A DNA stretch of 64,000 bases from Pseudomicrostroma phylloplanum (taxonomy: Eukaryota > Basidiomycota > Exobasidiomycetes > Microstromatales), in NCBI GenBank assembly GCA_039545275.1, contig BCHS01000011.1:558001-622000 (forward strand), read 5' to 3'. Below, piece after piece: positions 11,000 through 22,097 of this stretch. The position numbers and the translations under genes were made by a program. The first letter of the stretch is position 1; every line of letters begins with the position of its first letter. The notes below the pieces were generated by a model. It searched no databases and had not been told where the DNA came from. It saw nothing but the letters and a program-made list of their open reading frames with translations.

Positions 11000-13913
11000 A
11001 TGAAGGTGAGTGAAATGGACCTTCCTTCCCGGTCGCCAGAGGCCCTCACGAACGGCATATCATGCTCACGTCTCTCTATCGCCGCTTTCATTCATTCTCA
11101 CTCTACGCTCAGTATCTTCTCCAAGCTATAGAGTCAAGTCGACATCGAGTCGACTTATCCGATGCAGATCTCACCAAGCTCCTCACAGACGTCCAAAAGT
11201 CACGCGATGACCGGACTCTCCTCCACGACTCTCTGGAGCGTCTTCTACACGATTTGCGCGCCCAGTCGCATTCTCAAGCTTTCCTGACCAGGGTCAATAA
11301 GAGGGACGCGCCTGATTACTACGATGTCATCAAGAATCCCATGGACCTGGGACTGATGCTCAAGAATGTCAAGAGCGGCAAGTACCGGAGCAAGGAGGCT
11401 TTCCGCAAGGACTTGGACCTCATATGGGACAATTGTCTGTTGTACAATAATGAGCCAGTGAGTGATCCAGAGACGCTAGAGAGCCGAGCCGAAGCTGTCT
11501 GCAGGCCAGCGTTCTCTGACCCGTCCGCCCTGTCTCCCCTCTACCTCTCCAGACACACCCTCTGCGGATATCGGCCAACCTGATGCGGAAGCGGTCCCAT
11601 GATCTACTCTCTTATATCCAAGACTCGCACGATGTCAAGTCCGCCTTGAGTGAATGGGTTGCAACCCATACCAGCCTCACTCCAGCAGAAGCCAAAGCTC
11701 TTCAGCGTGGAGACACCACGGCCGTTCCCGGGATCACGCAGAGCACGACTTCCACGTTCCTCGGCCCAGTAGCAGCTGCTACGTCTTCTACTCCATCCGC
11801 ACAAGTCTCTGGCCCCTCGGCCCCTTCTCCTGTCGCAAGAGACACATCCACAGCTGGCCCTTCGACGCTCGTCGATGAGAAGCCCTTTGAAGAGCAGCGG
11901 GCCTTCACCGTTGGATCTGGCGCTTCTCTCGCAGAGACGGCAGTAGCGGACAGGAGGAGAGACGAGAGGAACCAGTGGGTACTCGAGAGCATCCTGGGTC
12001 ATGATTGGTCGCCTGCGTATCCAAGTGAGACCAGCCGCGGGAAACGGCGGATGGTTGTGCAGCCAGTCTTTGAAGCGGAGACCGACGATGCCGAGGTGGA
12101 AGACATCGTTCGCAGTCTTGCAGGAGGCAACGTCGTGGAGGCTTCGAGCTCATTCAGTGGTGCAAGTGTGGATACTTCGGCGGTCTATCCAGCCCCTTCC
12201 ACCAGGCCCAGATTCGCCATGGCGCTGCTTCAGCAATCGGTGTCCATCGAAGATCAGACAGACGGCCGACGGCAGTCGAACGGTCAGCGGCAAAGACAGC
12301 GCAGACCTCGTACAGAAGCGGCTCAAACAAATGGCGATGCTTCAGCTCAGCGGCAAGGATCTCCCTCAGCACTCAATGAGGATTCCAAGGCGCAGCAAAG
12401 GCGGCGAGGAGTAGACTGTATGAAGCGAAACATTAAGACGCACGGACGGATGCACAGGCTCAAGCGCAAGTTTGACTTCCTGGACCATTGCATCGACAAC
12501 GATCAGCCGCTGCCGAGCTCGCTGCTGATCGACTCTGACGAGGAAGAAGTGGACGGTATCACTAGTGTGCAGAGACACGAGGACGAGGACGTCAAGCCTC
12601 ACTGGTCGTCCTCGCAGTACCCCGCATCCTCAACACGGCGAGGTCCTTCCTTGCATGTAAATGGTATTGAAGCTTCTGCGATACCCAACGGTCATCCTTC
12701 TGCTTCTAGCGGCCTGGATGCCCACCCGTTCCCCCACATCTCCCTCTCTGAGGCTCGCTCTGCCCTACGAGATCGAGTCTCCCTGCTCTGCGGTAATGCG
12801 GGCTTCGCCTCGTCCCACTCTCGTCCACTAGACATTCTCAGTAGCGTCTTGGAGGAGTTTCTCTGCAGTCTCGGCCGGTCTCTCCGCCTCTACCTGGATC
12901 GATATGCCTCCACGACCATGTCAGCAGAGGAGATTCTTCTGCATACTCTCCACACTACCTCTTCCCTCGGACCGAACGAGCTCGACAAGTACCTATTCGA
13001 TGACACGGTGCGATACTCGAACCGCCTGGAAGACCTGAAGCGGAAGATGGAGTATTCGTGGAAGGAGCGCATCGCGATTGGCGAGGAGAAGCTGGTAAGC
13101 GAGGAAGACGCTCGCTTCTTTGGCGCCGAGGGCTCCGAGGACCTCATGGTAGGAAACATCCCATCAGCGCTGGACGACGACTTCTTTGGCTTCAAGGCTC
13201 TCGGGCTGGACCAGGAGCTCGGTATGGCCAACCTTACCATCCCTGCACGTCTGTTCCGTGGCAGAGGAGCAGCAGCTGGGCGACGTGCTGGCGAGGCAGG
13301 CGGCGTAGGCAAGGAGAAGGAAGGAGAGAAGGAGGCCTTCCCTAGCCCGCCAGCCTTTGTCAGAATCTCCGAGTGCGCCCTGCCGGCTCAGATTGGCCTT
13401 TTGCGCGGCTTCTACCGGGACCTGCTGCATCGCAGAGGTCACCGTGGGAGGGAGAAGCGACAGCAGCAGCGCGAGGGCACTGCAGATGCTGATGATGAGG
13501 CCGATGGAGAGGACGAAGAGGACGAGGACGAGGGCATGCTGGCCATCAGCGATGACGAGGGGGAGCGGGCGGCAGGTGGCGGTGGAGGGGGCAGTGGGAC
13601 AAGGGGAGGCGGGGCCGGTGCGTCATCGGCTGCGGGCCTCAAGATCGGTCAAGCAGGCATCATGCCCAAGAGGGACTTCTGGGTCGACCCGAGCGTCCTG
13701 GCCAGGAACAGCGCAGCAGGCAATGCTTCCGCGGGCGGGACCGCAACGCAGGCCGGATCTTCAGGTACTCTCTTTGCGGGTGCAGGGACGTCTACGTACA
13801 ATGGCAAGGGCAGCGGCGGTGGTGGTGGTGCTGCTGGTAGTGGTAGTGGAGGAGCGGCAGGCAAGGCCAAGGGTGGGGCAGGGAAGAAGGGGAGGACAAA
13901 GAAGGACGGCTGA
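11000..13913 (+). CDS. SAGA complex subunit Spt7 (bromodomain plus histone fold)
   Basis: Best model has three exons, 11000-11005 (ATGAAG), 11113-11457 and 11553-13913, giving 903 aa. The second exon carries a bromodomain (about aa 38-130, with YYDVIKNPMDLGLML and the acetyl-lysine-binding region LLYNN at about aa 111-115). The split continues as THPLRISANLMRKRSHDLL. A Bromo_TP-type histone fold lies at about aa 508-600 (ISLSEARSALRDRVSLLC... RLYLDRYA). The C terminus is acidic (DADDEADGEDEEDEDEG), then Gly-rich and basic. This is the Spt7 architecture, which scaffolds SAGA and pairs with Taf10. The 6-base first exon is inferred because fungal Spt7 proteins begin close to the YLLQAIES motif. 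Alternatively an ATG at 11062 reads straight through and adds 17 residues in place of MK. Confidence 0.85.
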
Positions 13914-14145
13914 GGTCGGGCCGTCGGAGCGCGAAGACAAAGCAGACAGGCCAATGCAACGCGCTTGTTGCCCTTGTTTTTCCGAATATCTGTGATCGAT
14001 TGCCAAGTTGCTGCTGAGGAATGGAAGGAAAAGGGGACTAGAGTACAATGGACGAAAGGGCAGGAAGGTGTTTGCACGTTTGAGTCTCTCGGATGGGCAG
14101 GCAGGAGAAAGGGTGAGAGAGAGTATCGGCAGTGCTGCTGAATAC

Positions 14146-15012
14146 TTAGTAGCCTCCCCTACCCCGGGGTGCTCCACGACCTCTCGGTGCTCCCCTCGAG
14201 CCACCGAATCCACCACCTCTTGACGAGAATCCACCACCTCCCCTGGGAGCTCCACGTCCACCGCCCCTTCCACCACCACGAGCACCAAACCCACCCCTAG
14301 CTCCACCCCGTCCACCTCCGAATCCACCACGAGCCCCACCTCGTCCACCAGCACCGGCCTTCTTCTTGGGTCCCTTCTGCACAACCTTTGGCTTGGGCAG
14401 GAACCTCTCAATGGGAAGAAGCTTGTCGCCCGCAATGTACACCTTGTCGTCCGCCTTGAAGCTGCTGGCGACGAGGCCGGAGTCCATCTTGACGGTGAAG
14501 TGCACTTCGTTGATCGGACCGAGGATCTCGTCCACCTTGCCGATTTGAGACTTATTTTGGAGGCTGAGAGGTAAGGCAAGGAGAGAGGAAGGGCATGGTT
14601 GAGTCCCATGACATATTTTGACAGCGCGGAACAGACTGCTTCTGGACGTACTCCAGCTCTGCCGCAAGGCACCCGGCTCACTTCTCAAGCGGGGGAACCT
14701 CTCCTTCACTACTGAATTTCGAAATACTCACTAGATGGGCGCATTGAAGTATGGCACGTGCTTGGCGTCCGTCGACGAGCACAGCATCTCTCCCTCTACG
14801 GCATGGATGAAGCTTCCCATCTCCTGCACCCGCTCAGGCGGTCCCGAGGGAGCACCGTATCCTCCCCTACCGCCGCCCCTTCCTCCTGAGCTAAAGCCTC
14901 CCCTGCCACCTCTCGGAGCACCTCTGCCTCCACCACCAAAGGAGCTGCCGCCCCTGGGAGCACCTCGTCCCCCACCGGCGCCGCCCCTGCTGCTGCCTCC
15001 TCGGAAGGACAT
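14146..15012 (-). CDS. H/ACA snoRNP subunit Gar1
   Basis: Two exons on the minus strand, 15012-14732 and 14563-14146, joined in phase 2 to read [20 protein letters not shown]; 232 aa. The Gar1 core (about aa 60-150: [55 protein letters not shown]) is flanked by Gly/Arg-rich GAR domains at both ends. Gar1 binds Cbf5/dyskerin in H/ACA particles for rRNA pseudouridylation in the nucleolus. The intron is 168 bases with a GTGAGT donor. The RG repeats are encoded by near-identical units, so slippage polymorphism is likely. Confidence is high because the splice restores the invariant core. Confidence 0.95.
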
Positions 15013-17282
15013 GTAAAGAGGTTTGTAAAGGAGGTCGAGGAGAGATTGGATCGCCTCAAGTCAGGAAGCTCCGGCGAGGCTATCAAATTGAAGGCCAAGG
15101 ATAGATGGAGAGCGCTTGACAAAATGAGAGCGCAGGGGCGGCAAGATGTACCGATGCAAGTCGAGGGCTTCTTGAAGTGAGTAGTCTAGATGAGGTGCGA
15201 TACGCGGGCGAGGCTGCTCAGACCTTCGCTCCCCCTCGGCACTCAAGGCAAATTACTCCTGGGCCTCTTCTCCGGTTCGAGGAGCGCGCGGTGAGACTCA
15301 AAGTCGGAGCGGAAGAAAGCAAGAGACGCGACGGCAACCAAAAAACTTCGGAACGGAAAGACTCTCCAGTCGACTGCTGAGGTAAGCGAAGCCTCAAGTC
15401 TGCCATCTGCTCATCAGCTCCGGTAGCTCCGCCTGCGAGATATGCTTACGATACCATCTCACCCCTGAATCTCGATGCATCTCCACCATGCTGCATCAGT
15501 CCTGCGTCCTGTGCGTGATCAACCTCTAGTTCAGTACGGACGTCGAACTCTGCTCTACGTTCACATCAGAAACAGCCCACAGGTAGCTTTCGGCGGAGGT
15601 TGCGCTTGAGGACAAGCCACAGCCCGCCCGAACAGCCAGCCGCATCTCACGTTTAACGTGGCGTTTAGACTTTGACGCGAGACATGCCGAACAGAGGCTA
15701 CTCAATTTCGGAAACGCTCACAACTCTCTTTTTCGCTTTGGTGTTTCCTCAGCGCTGCTTCGCTCTGCAATGCTGACACAGTCGAGCCAACATGCTCTCC
15801 GATTTTGATCTCACAAGCTCAGGGTGCTACAGCAAGCAGGAGCAGTCGAAATGGAAGCGGCTGTAAGGCATAGTTGGAGAACCCATCCCCAGCACCAGGC
15901 TGCGCAGCCCGATTTTGTCTCGGGATCTTTTCTCCCCGAACACACCCACCCCATAGGAGGGGGGGACAGCCCTTTGTGAAACCGGAAACGACATGCCCCA
16001 CAGTCGCCAGAGGCTTTTTCGATCAGCGCCTCGGCGAACACCGCTGTCACGTACCGAAGACACGGCCCCCCCTTTGTTCTTCCTGGAGTGACAGGCGACC
16101 CGCAGCCGCATCAGCCGCTACGGGCAGACCCCGTGTGCCCCACGGTCACGTCTGCATGGCGTGAGCCAACCATATGCCGGGGCCTGGGGTAGGATGCGGT
16201 ATGTACAGTGAGAAATTCGGCCTCTCTCCTGCCCGCCTCGGACCTGAGGCACAGGTCCGCACCCTAAGCGAGGGGGAGGTACCAAGTATGGGGGGTCCGA
16301 GCGCACGTAGCTGTGCGGAGCGTGCGGGTATCGAGTGCCGTTGCTGTCGTCGCCAGGAGCGTGCAAATGGCAAACGCAATGCATGCAGGCCGACGAGAGA
16401 TGGCAGATGTGCGACCTGCTCGCGGTGGAGGCTGACCGGCCAAGCGAAGCTGAGTAGCGGCGTTGAGCTCTCGGGGCTTTTGGAAGCCGAAGTTTGTCGC
16501 CTCGCAGCGAGATTTATCCGCCCGCCGAGCCCTTTGCATCGGAACAGCCTTGGCGTGGCTTTAGGCTTTTGCCACCCCCCCCCACCCCTGCCTTGGCGAG
16601 GAACCCACCCCGCCAATCCTTGCTCGGCACCAGGCTCGCACGAGAGAGGAGCAGCAAGAATGGGCCTCGGCGAGATTTACATATCCCGTGTGGAGAAGCT
16701 CTATTCACACAAGAGCAGAGGCGGCCATGGTGGCTCGCCTCAGCGGCGGGAGCGGCCTCTGGCTCAGCTACCCACGGGCCCCTTTTCGTGTTCGAGTCAT
16801 GGTTCCCCGCTGCGTACGTCGAGGGTAGAGAGCAGGTGCTGTACCGAGGTATACGGACATTCCGTTAAGATACGAGTGCAGGTCCAAGCGGGCAGATTCC
16901 GGGAGGTGGGAAGATGTAGCGGCATGATGGTCCGTGTCCCGTGGTCAGGTCCTTTGCACGCTTCTTCACCTTACCGGCAACGCCATGGGATCATCGTGCC
17001 CTTTGTTTTACTGCTACCAGAGCTTCCATTGGACCTTCTCAGTAGCGCTCGAGCCCCCTCATAAGTGGGGCCTCGCAAGAGGACCCCTTCGACAGCTCTA
17101 CAACTATCGCTTGGCCCTCACGCGCGATCATCCTCCCTTGACCTCAAGACCTTAAGCAATCTCCTCATCAGTGAACCACATCCTCATCTCTTTGCAGTTT
17201 CTTCGCAGCTGTCTTCGTTCTGCCAGTTTTTCCTTTACAGCCAGACGCCTCAAAGTCTCGTCATTCACGCTATCATTGCACC
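15013..17282. promoter_or_regulatory. Long upstream region of the HMG-box gene
   Basis: About 2.3 kb with no convincing gene between GAR1 (-) and the HMG gene (+). One 296-codon plus-strand open frame (16174-17064) has Arg/Gly-rich, compositionally random protein and is rejected. Three copies of CCCTTTGT (reverse complement ACAAAGGG) occur at 15970-15977, 16070-16077 and 16999-17006, matching 8 of 9 bases of the Ustilago pheromone response element ACAAAGGGA bound by Prf1. An ACGTTTAACGTGG segment lies near 15648. A long regulated promoter is typical of Prf1-class genes. Confidence 0.5.
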
Positions 17283-20222
17283 ATGGATCCTCGCTTTCTG
17301 AGTGCGAGCATCGCCTTCCACGGCGACGCCAGTCCCGAACGGAGCCTCCGGACCTCGGTCTCCAACGACGACCTCTACCGAAGTAGACGCGCAGCGGTCG
17401 AACAAGTGGCTCACAGCCCAGCAAGCAGCTCCTACGCAACATCGGAAAGCGGCATCGCCCCCCGCAAGCCCCGAGGCAAAGGCAAAGGGACCTCGCACTC
17501 TCGCAAGAAGGACGAGCATCACATTCCTCGACCTCGCAATGCATTCATCCTTTTCCGATGCCACGTTGTAGCCAACAATCTTGTGCCCGAAGAACTCGAA
17601 CGGGATCATCGGAACATCTCCCGCATCATCTCGCACATGTGGAACAGCCTCTCCGAATCCGATCGCGGAGTCTGGGCGGCTGAAGCGCAAAAGGAAAAGG
17701 AGGCACATGCCAAGCTGTATCCCGACTACAAGTACCAGCCAGTCTACCGCAAGCCCGTCTCAGCAAAGCGCAACGTCGTCCGTACAGAAGGCGTGGAGCA
17801 GCAATGCGAAAGGGCCGCCGACTTGATCATGAAGATGTGCGGAGACGGCGGCATTGCTCGCGACGGCGACAAGGGCCCCATCAGTCAATCACAGAAGAAG
17901 AAGGAGCAAGGCAGACTCCGCGCTCAGGCCAAGGCTGCAGCCCGTCTCGCGCAGAATACCCGTCCAAGACCGACTAGGAGCGAAAGCTATAGCACTACCT
18001 CTGACGCTTCGCAAAGTTACGACGATGGCGAGGGGATGGACAGTGAAGCCGAAGGCAGACATCTCAACAAAGTCTTTACGCGTGCTCCCGTCTTTACATC
18101 TGTTGCTGGTGATCTCGCCAGCAGCGTCGAGCCTCACTACTTTGTGCAACCCTCTCAATATCAACAGCAAGTGTCAGAGGCCGAAACGTACCAGGGCGGA
18201 CTTCTTGACGTCAACCTTGGCAACGCTGCAGCCTACCACACGGTGCACGCCCAGCAGGTTTCCCAGCATGGCGCCCGCGCCTTGCTGTGGGAGAGCCTCG
18301 CAGGAGGGACAGGTTCAGGCATGGGCAACACAAACGGCTCCAACTCCAGCAACAGCACCGAAAGCTGGGATGGAAACGCCAGGTCGGCCTTCCTCAACGA
18401 CCAGTACGTCGCACCCGGCATCCAGATCGGCGGTCTTGCCCAGCGTCAAGCCGTCTCGACCACACGCAAAGCCCCGCCGCCGCCGCTGTTCCACTCCAAT
18501 TCGACGCCGCTGTTGCACACTGCCTACACAGACGCCTCAACATCACGCAACGACTCACGCAACGACTTCTGGGGCGCAGGTCTCGCACCCACTCTCTCCT
18601 CCCTCGGTGGCCGACCGAAGTCGATGGAGATGGCTACTCCTCGGGCGGTCACCTTTGCCGCATCTAACAGTCAAGGCGCGGCTGGCCAACTTGCGAACGA
18701 TGTCACCCTCATCAGCCCTCTGAGAGGCGGGTTCCGAAGGAGCAGTGCACACTGGCAGCACTGGAACGCCGCGGCAGGCAACGACCCTACAGACGCGCAA
18801 AGCTACTCCTATCGACACCATGCAAAGCGTCCCAGTTATGCAGGTGTGGCAACGCCAATGCAAGCTCGTCCTCCGCCTCTTGCCGAAGTATACAATCGGC
18901 CCGCTACTGAGGCAGGGCACAACAATGCCGACGACGAGCATCTCTTTGATCAAGCTGCCGACGAGGTAGCGGCTTCTTTCGCTACTGACGACGCCAATAT
19001 TCGCGTGCAGGACGTCGACGGACGGAACTTCAACCTAGGACAAGCTAATTGCGGCTACGGCATTACCGTTGGTAGCGATGACGGGGTGTTCCACTTCACG
19101 CCCGACTTTCTCACCAGTGCTCAGCACGATTTGGGCAACGTCAGCTCTCCTGGTTCCGCCCTTCAGGTTCCAAGCTACGACGGTACGAGCGTGGGGGACA
19201 CACAAGAGCTCCTCTCGACGCCTTCTCCGATGTCTAGCAACGGTCAGCATCAACATCCTGGACTGCACCACAAGCACTCTTTCCAAGATCGACCCTCCTC
19301 TTCAGGCTCTACCGGCAGCTTGAGCAGCTTGAGCAGCAGTGGAAACACCAGGTTTGTGCCAATGACTTCGCCTACCACTGCTCGGGCTTCTTCGTTTGCT
19401 CACGACGACATCGCCCGCCAAGTTGGCCAGCGCATCCTTGGTCGATGGTCTCGTGCCTCTGGTCCACCAGAACTGCAAGGGATGCAATCCACCCTCGACG
19501 CAGCGGACAACATGAATGGCCACTACAATGAAGACTACGATGCCATCGAGACTCTCATCGACGCCGATACCTCCGCGGCTAGCAACGACAGCGTACCCTC
19601 TCGTTACCCTCGCTCCGTCCCCTTCGGCAGTGCGCCTTCGGCATTGTCCCTGTCAGATCAACAGCACGAGAATCTCGCCCCTCGTCGCTACGCCTCGACG
19701 TCCAGCACTCCTTTGCCGCAGACGACGTGGGACATGTACGAAGGCGACACGGTGGGTCAGGCAGTGTCTATCAGTGCTCTCGACGGAGCCTTTGTAGCCA
19801 TGTTGCAACAGCAAAGCCTCCTCGCCGCTTCAAACGACGGCGGCGTCTCGCCGAGTCAAAGCTTGCACTCGTACAATGATGAGAAGCACACAGGTCACGT
19901 CCAGCTGCAAAATGGCCAGATGACCCCTGGAGGCAGCGACAATGCAGGCGAGCTCTTCAGCCCTAGCCTGCTGCGCTCAGCGTTTGGGAACAAGCAATAT
20001 AGCACTACCCCCGACTACTCTCCTTCCGTAGCGGGAGGCAGCATGTTCCAGCAGCAGCAACAGACGCAGCTGCAGTACCATCAAGCACAACAACAACAAC
20101 AACAGCAGCAGCAGCAGCAGCAGACAATGAGTCCTGTTCATCTGCAGAATTACGCTGGCATGCAGAGCAATAGTCCTTCTCAGGCCCTCTACAATTCCTT
20201 TCCTCCCATCTACCAGCACTAG
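17283..20222 (+). CDS. MATA_HMG-box transcription factor (Prf1/Rop1-type)
   Basis: Single exon, 979 aa, ATG in CACCATGGATCC context. An HMG box of the mating-type/pheromone-response class lies at about aa 81-155 (HIPRPRNAFILFR, then RNISRIISHMWNSL and YPDYKYQPVYRKP). A basic stretch precedes it (RKPRGKGKGTSHSRKK), a likely nuclear signal. The remaining 800 residues are Ser/Gly/Asn-rich with no further fold I can see, ending in a polyglutamine run at 20091-20122. Smut fungi have several such proteins (Prf1, Rop1, Hmg3) that bind ACAAAGGGA-like sites and control mating and pathogenic development; I cannot say which this is. The upstream region carries three ACAAAGGG cores, so autoregulation is possible (inference). 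Confidence 0.88.
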   Translation: MDPRFLSASIAFHGDASPERSLRTSVSNDDLYRSRRAAVEQVAHSPASSSYATSESGIAPRKPRGKGKGTSHSRKKDEHHIPRPRNAFILFRCHVVANNLVPEELERDHRNISRIISHMWNSLSESDRGVWAAEAQKEKEAHAKLYPDYKYQPVYRKPVSAKRNVVRTEGVEQQCERAADLIMKMCGDGGIARDGDKGPISQSQKKKEQGRLRAQAKAAARLAQNTRPRPTRSESYSTTSDASQSYDDGEGMDSEAEGRHLNKVFTRAPVFTSVAGDLASSVEPHYFVQPSQYQQQVSEAETYQGGLLDVNLGNAAAYHTVHAQQVSQHGARALLWESLAGGTGSGMGNTNGSNSSNSTESWDGNARSAFLNDQYVAPGIQIGGLAQRQAVSTTRKAPPPPLFHSNSTPLLHTAYTDASTSRNDSRNDFWGAGLAPTLSSLGGRPKSMEMATPRAVTFAASNSQGAAGQLANDVTLISPLRGGFRRSSAHWQHWNAAAGNDPTDAQSYSYRHHAKRPSYAGVATPMQARPPPLAEVYNRPATEAGHNNADDEHLFDQAADEVAASFATDDANIRVQDVDGRNFNLGQANCGYGITVGSDDGVFHFTPDFLTSAQHDLGNVSSPGSALQVPSYDGTSVGDTQELLSTPSPMSSNGQHQHPGLHHKHSFQDRPSSSGSTGSLSSLSSSGNTRFVPMTSPTTARASSFAHDDIARQVGQRILGRWSRASGPPELQGMQSTLDAADNMNGHYNEDYDAIETLIDADTSAASNDSVPSRYPRSVPFGSAPSALSLSDQQHENLAPRRYASTSSTPLPQTTWDMYEGDTVGQAVSISALDGAFVAMLQQQSLLAASNDGGVSPSQSLHSYNDEKHTGHVQLQNGQMTPGGSDNAGELFSPSLLRSAFGNKQYSTTPDYSPSVAGGSMFQQQQQTQLQYHQAQQQQQQQQQQQQTMSPVHLQNYAGMQSNSPSQALYNSFPPIYQH

Positions 20223-20622
20223 AAGCATCATCGGCTAGTCGGGTTTCGCATAGTAGACTGGCGAACCTTCTTTGCTTCTTCTTCCCACGTATTTTCATTC
20301 CTTTTCTTCCTTCCTTCCTTCCTTTCCAGCATCGAATCAGCTTCTTGTCTAATCTTGTGTCGCTTCGTCCAGGGACTTGTTTAAATATACCGCCGTCCCC
20401 TTCTACTGCCCCTTGTGTGTTGCGTCTGCGATGAGCGTGTCCTCTGCCTTTCCCTCTGGTCGTAGACTGAAGCTCCACCTGTGTCTATGTGTCTCTCCAG
20501 TAAGCGTGTACGAATCATACGAAGCAGTGTGGCGGCGAAGACCGCTCATTAGGATGGCAGTGCTGAACAATAATGGTATTCTTCCGGAAAGCTGCTGCAG
20601 TATACTCACCCTGCAAGTCCTC
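20223..20622. other. Convergent 3' region HMG gene/DPH5
   Basis: 3' flanks only. A TTCC repeat lies at about 20299-20326 and TTTAAATATA at 20380-20389. No gene seen. Confidence 0.6.
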
Positions 20623-21797
20623 TCACCTACAGCCATACACCTCGCGAGCCACGTTTTCCCACCCCTCTCCCACCTTCCACAGCGCAGCATACCGGCTCTC
20701 CATCTCATGTAGCCTGTTTCCCACCAGTACCAAGGAGTGCAGTGGTGCTCCAAAGGCCCTCAGAGCCCTCTGCTCCGCCCGCGCCGCTCTACGTCTGTCC
20801 AGCTCCGCCTCCGAAGCAAGCTCATCCGCATCGTCTTCTGCCTCTTCCCGCTGTGCTTCTTCCACCGAGGGGGAGGCAAGGGCGAGGAGCTCGCCGAGCG
20901 TACCCGAGGCAATGAGCTCATCGTCGGCGCCCATGCGGCAGAGTGCTACTGCTAGTGTGCGGTCGGGCGATAGGATCAGAGAGGGGTCGGTGGAGGTGGA
21001 GGCGTAGTGCTGCGAGGCTGCTAGGAGTTGGGTGATCAGTTGCGGAATGAGCATGTACCGTGGTGGTTGGTAGCGGAGCACGCCTCTGTGCAAGATAGCA
21101 TCAGGGTGGACAGCGGTCAGCAAATGGAATCGACCTGCTGGCCAGTCTCGCATCCTCTCTGCGCCCACTCACCTTGCCATGTCGTCCTGACTCTGCTCCC
21201 TGACTTTGATATCTCCAAGCACGAGAGTGTGGTTCCCCCTATCCATGTTCTCCTTGATCCTCTCCAGCCAGCTATCCGGTCTCCACTCCTCCGTCCAAAA
21301 GGGCACGCTGACCGTCTGTCCAAAATTGTACGCCTGCAGTCCACTCGACCCAATTGCCGTCATGATCGAGGCATTATGGATGATGCGGACGGGAACCTTG
21401 GGAGTGGCTGCATGGGCGCGGAGGATTAGGTCGGTGTGCGTTGTGGCGGAGAGGGGGTCGCCGACGACGAGGAAGGAAACGTTGGAGGTGGACGCCAAGG
21501 AGAGGATCGCATCTGATTCCAGCTCGACGGTCTCGCGGTGAGCCATGATGACCGGCTTGCCGTACAGCTTCTCCTGCAGGGCGATAAAAGCAATTATTTC
21601 AGACGTCAGTGGTTAGGCTTAGACGGTGCTTGAAGCTCAACGGCCGCTCTCACCAGTCTCTCTTGGTAGTCCTCGACCATGAGGATGGAGGTGTAGGCCT
21701 CGAGGTAGACGCGTTCGCTAGACCGCACAGCCTCGAGCGCTCTCAATGTGATGTCGGTCTCATCGCAGAGACCAATTCCGATAACGAAGAGGGTCAT
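20623..21797 (-). CDS. Diphthine methyl ester synthase Dph5
   Basis: Three exons, 21797-21654, 21573-21173 and 21085-20623; 335 aa. The N terminus [20 protein letters not shown] is the Dph5 SAM-methylase start. It is followed by [51 protein letters not shown], then [10 protein letters not shown] after the third splice. Dph5 tetra-methylates the modified histidine of elongation factor 2 in diphthamide synthesis, in the cytosol. The family is usually about 285-300 aa; the excess here is an acidic/Arg-rich insertion near the C terminus ([20 protein letters not shown]). Introns are 80-87 bases. Divergent from NUF2 with 300 bases between starts. Confidence 0.94.
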
Positions 21798-22097
21798 GAC
21801 GGTAGCAACAGCAGCAGCGATATGACCTCAATGGCAGGCCGGTAGGATGTAAATGCGCTAGCCTAGTATCCCCGCGGTGCAGCGTTGCGGGAAGGCCTTG
21901 TGCCAAAATTCGAAGGAAGCGGAAAGGGGAAGTGTCGGATCGGAGCGGAAGTAGAGGCGAGCCCCGAGGCTGCAGGCACACGCTCAGATGCGAGGTGCGC
22001 CTCCGCTCCGCTCTCAAAACACGCGTTGACACTCAACCAACACCATCGTCACCATTACACCTCGAGTGATACCAGCAGCGCACGCTCACGTCTACGC
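21798..22097. promoter_or_regulatory. Divergent promoter DPH5/NUF2
   Basis: 300 bases between the start codons of DPH5 (-) and NUF2 (+). No TATA box seen. It must carry both promoters. Confidence 0.5.

Noticed and set aside
16174..17064. 296-codon plus-strand open frame upstream of the HMG gene
   Set aside because: Composition is Arg/Gly/Cys-rich and random-looking, no domain is visible, and overlapping frames are equally open. It is better explained as GC-rich promoter DNA.
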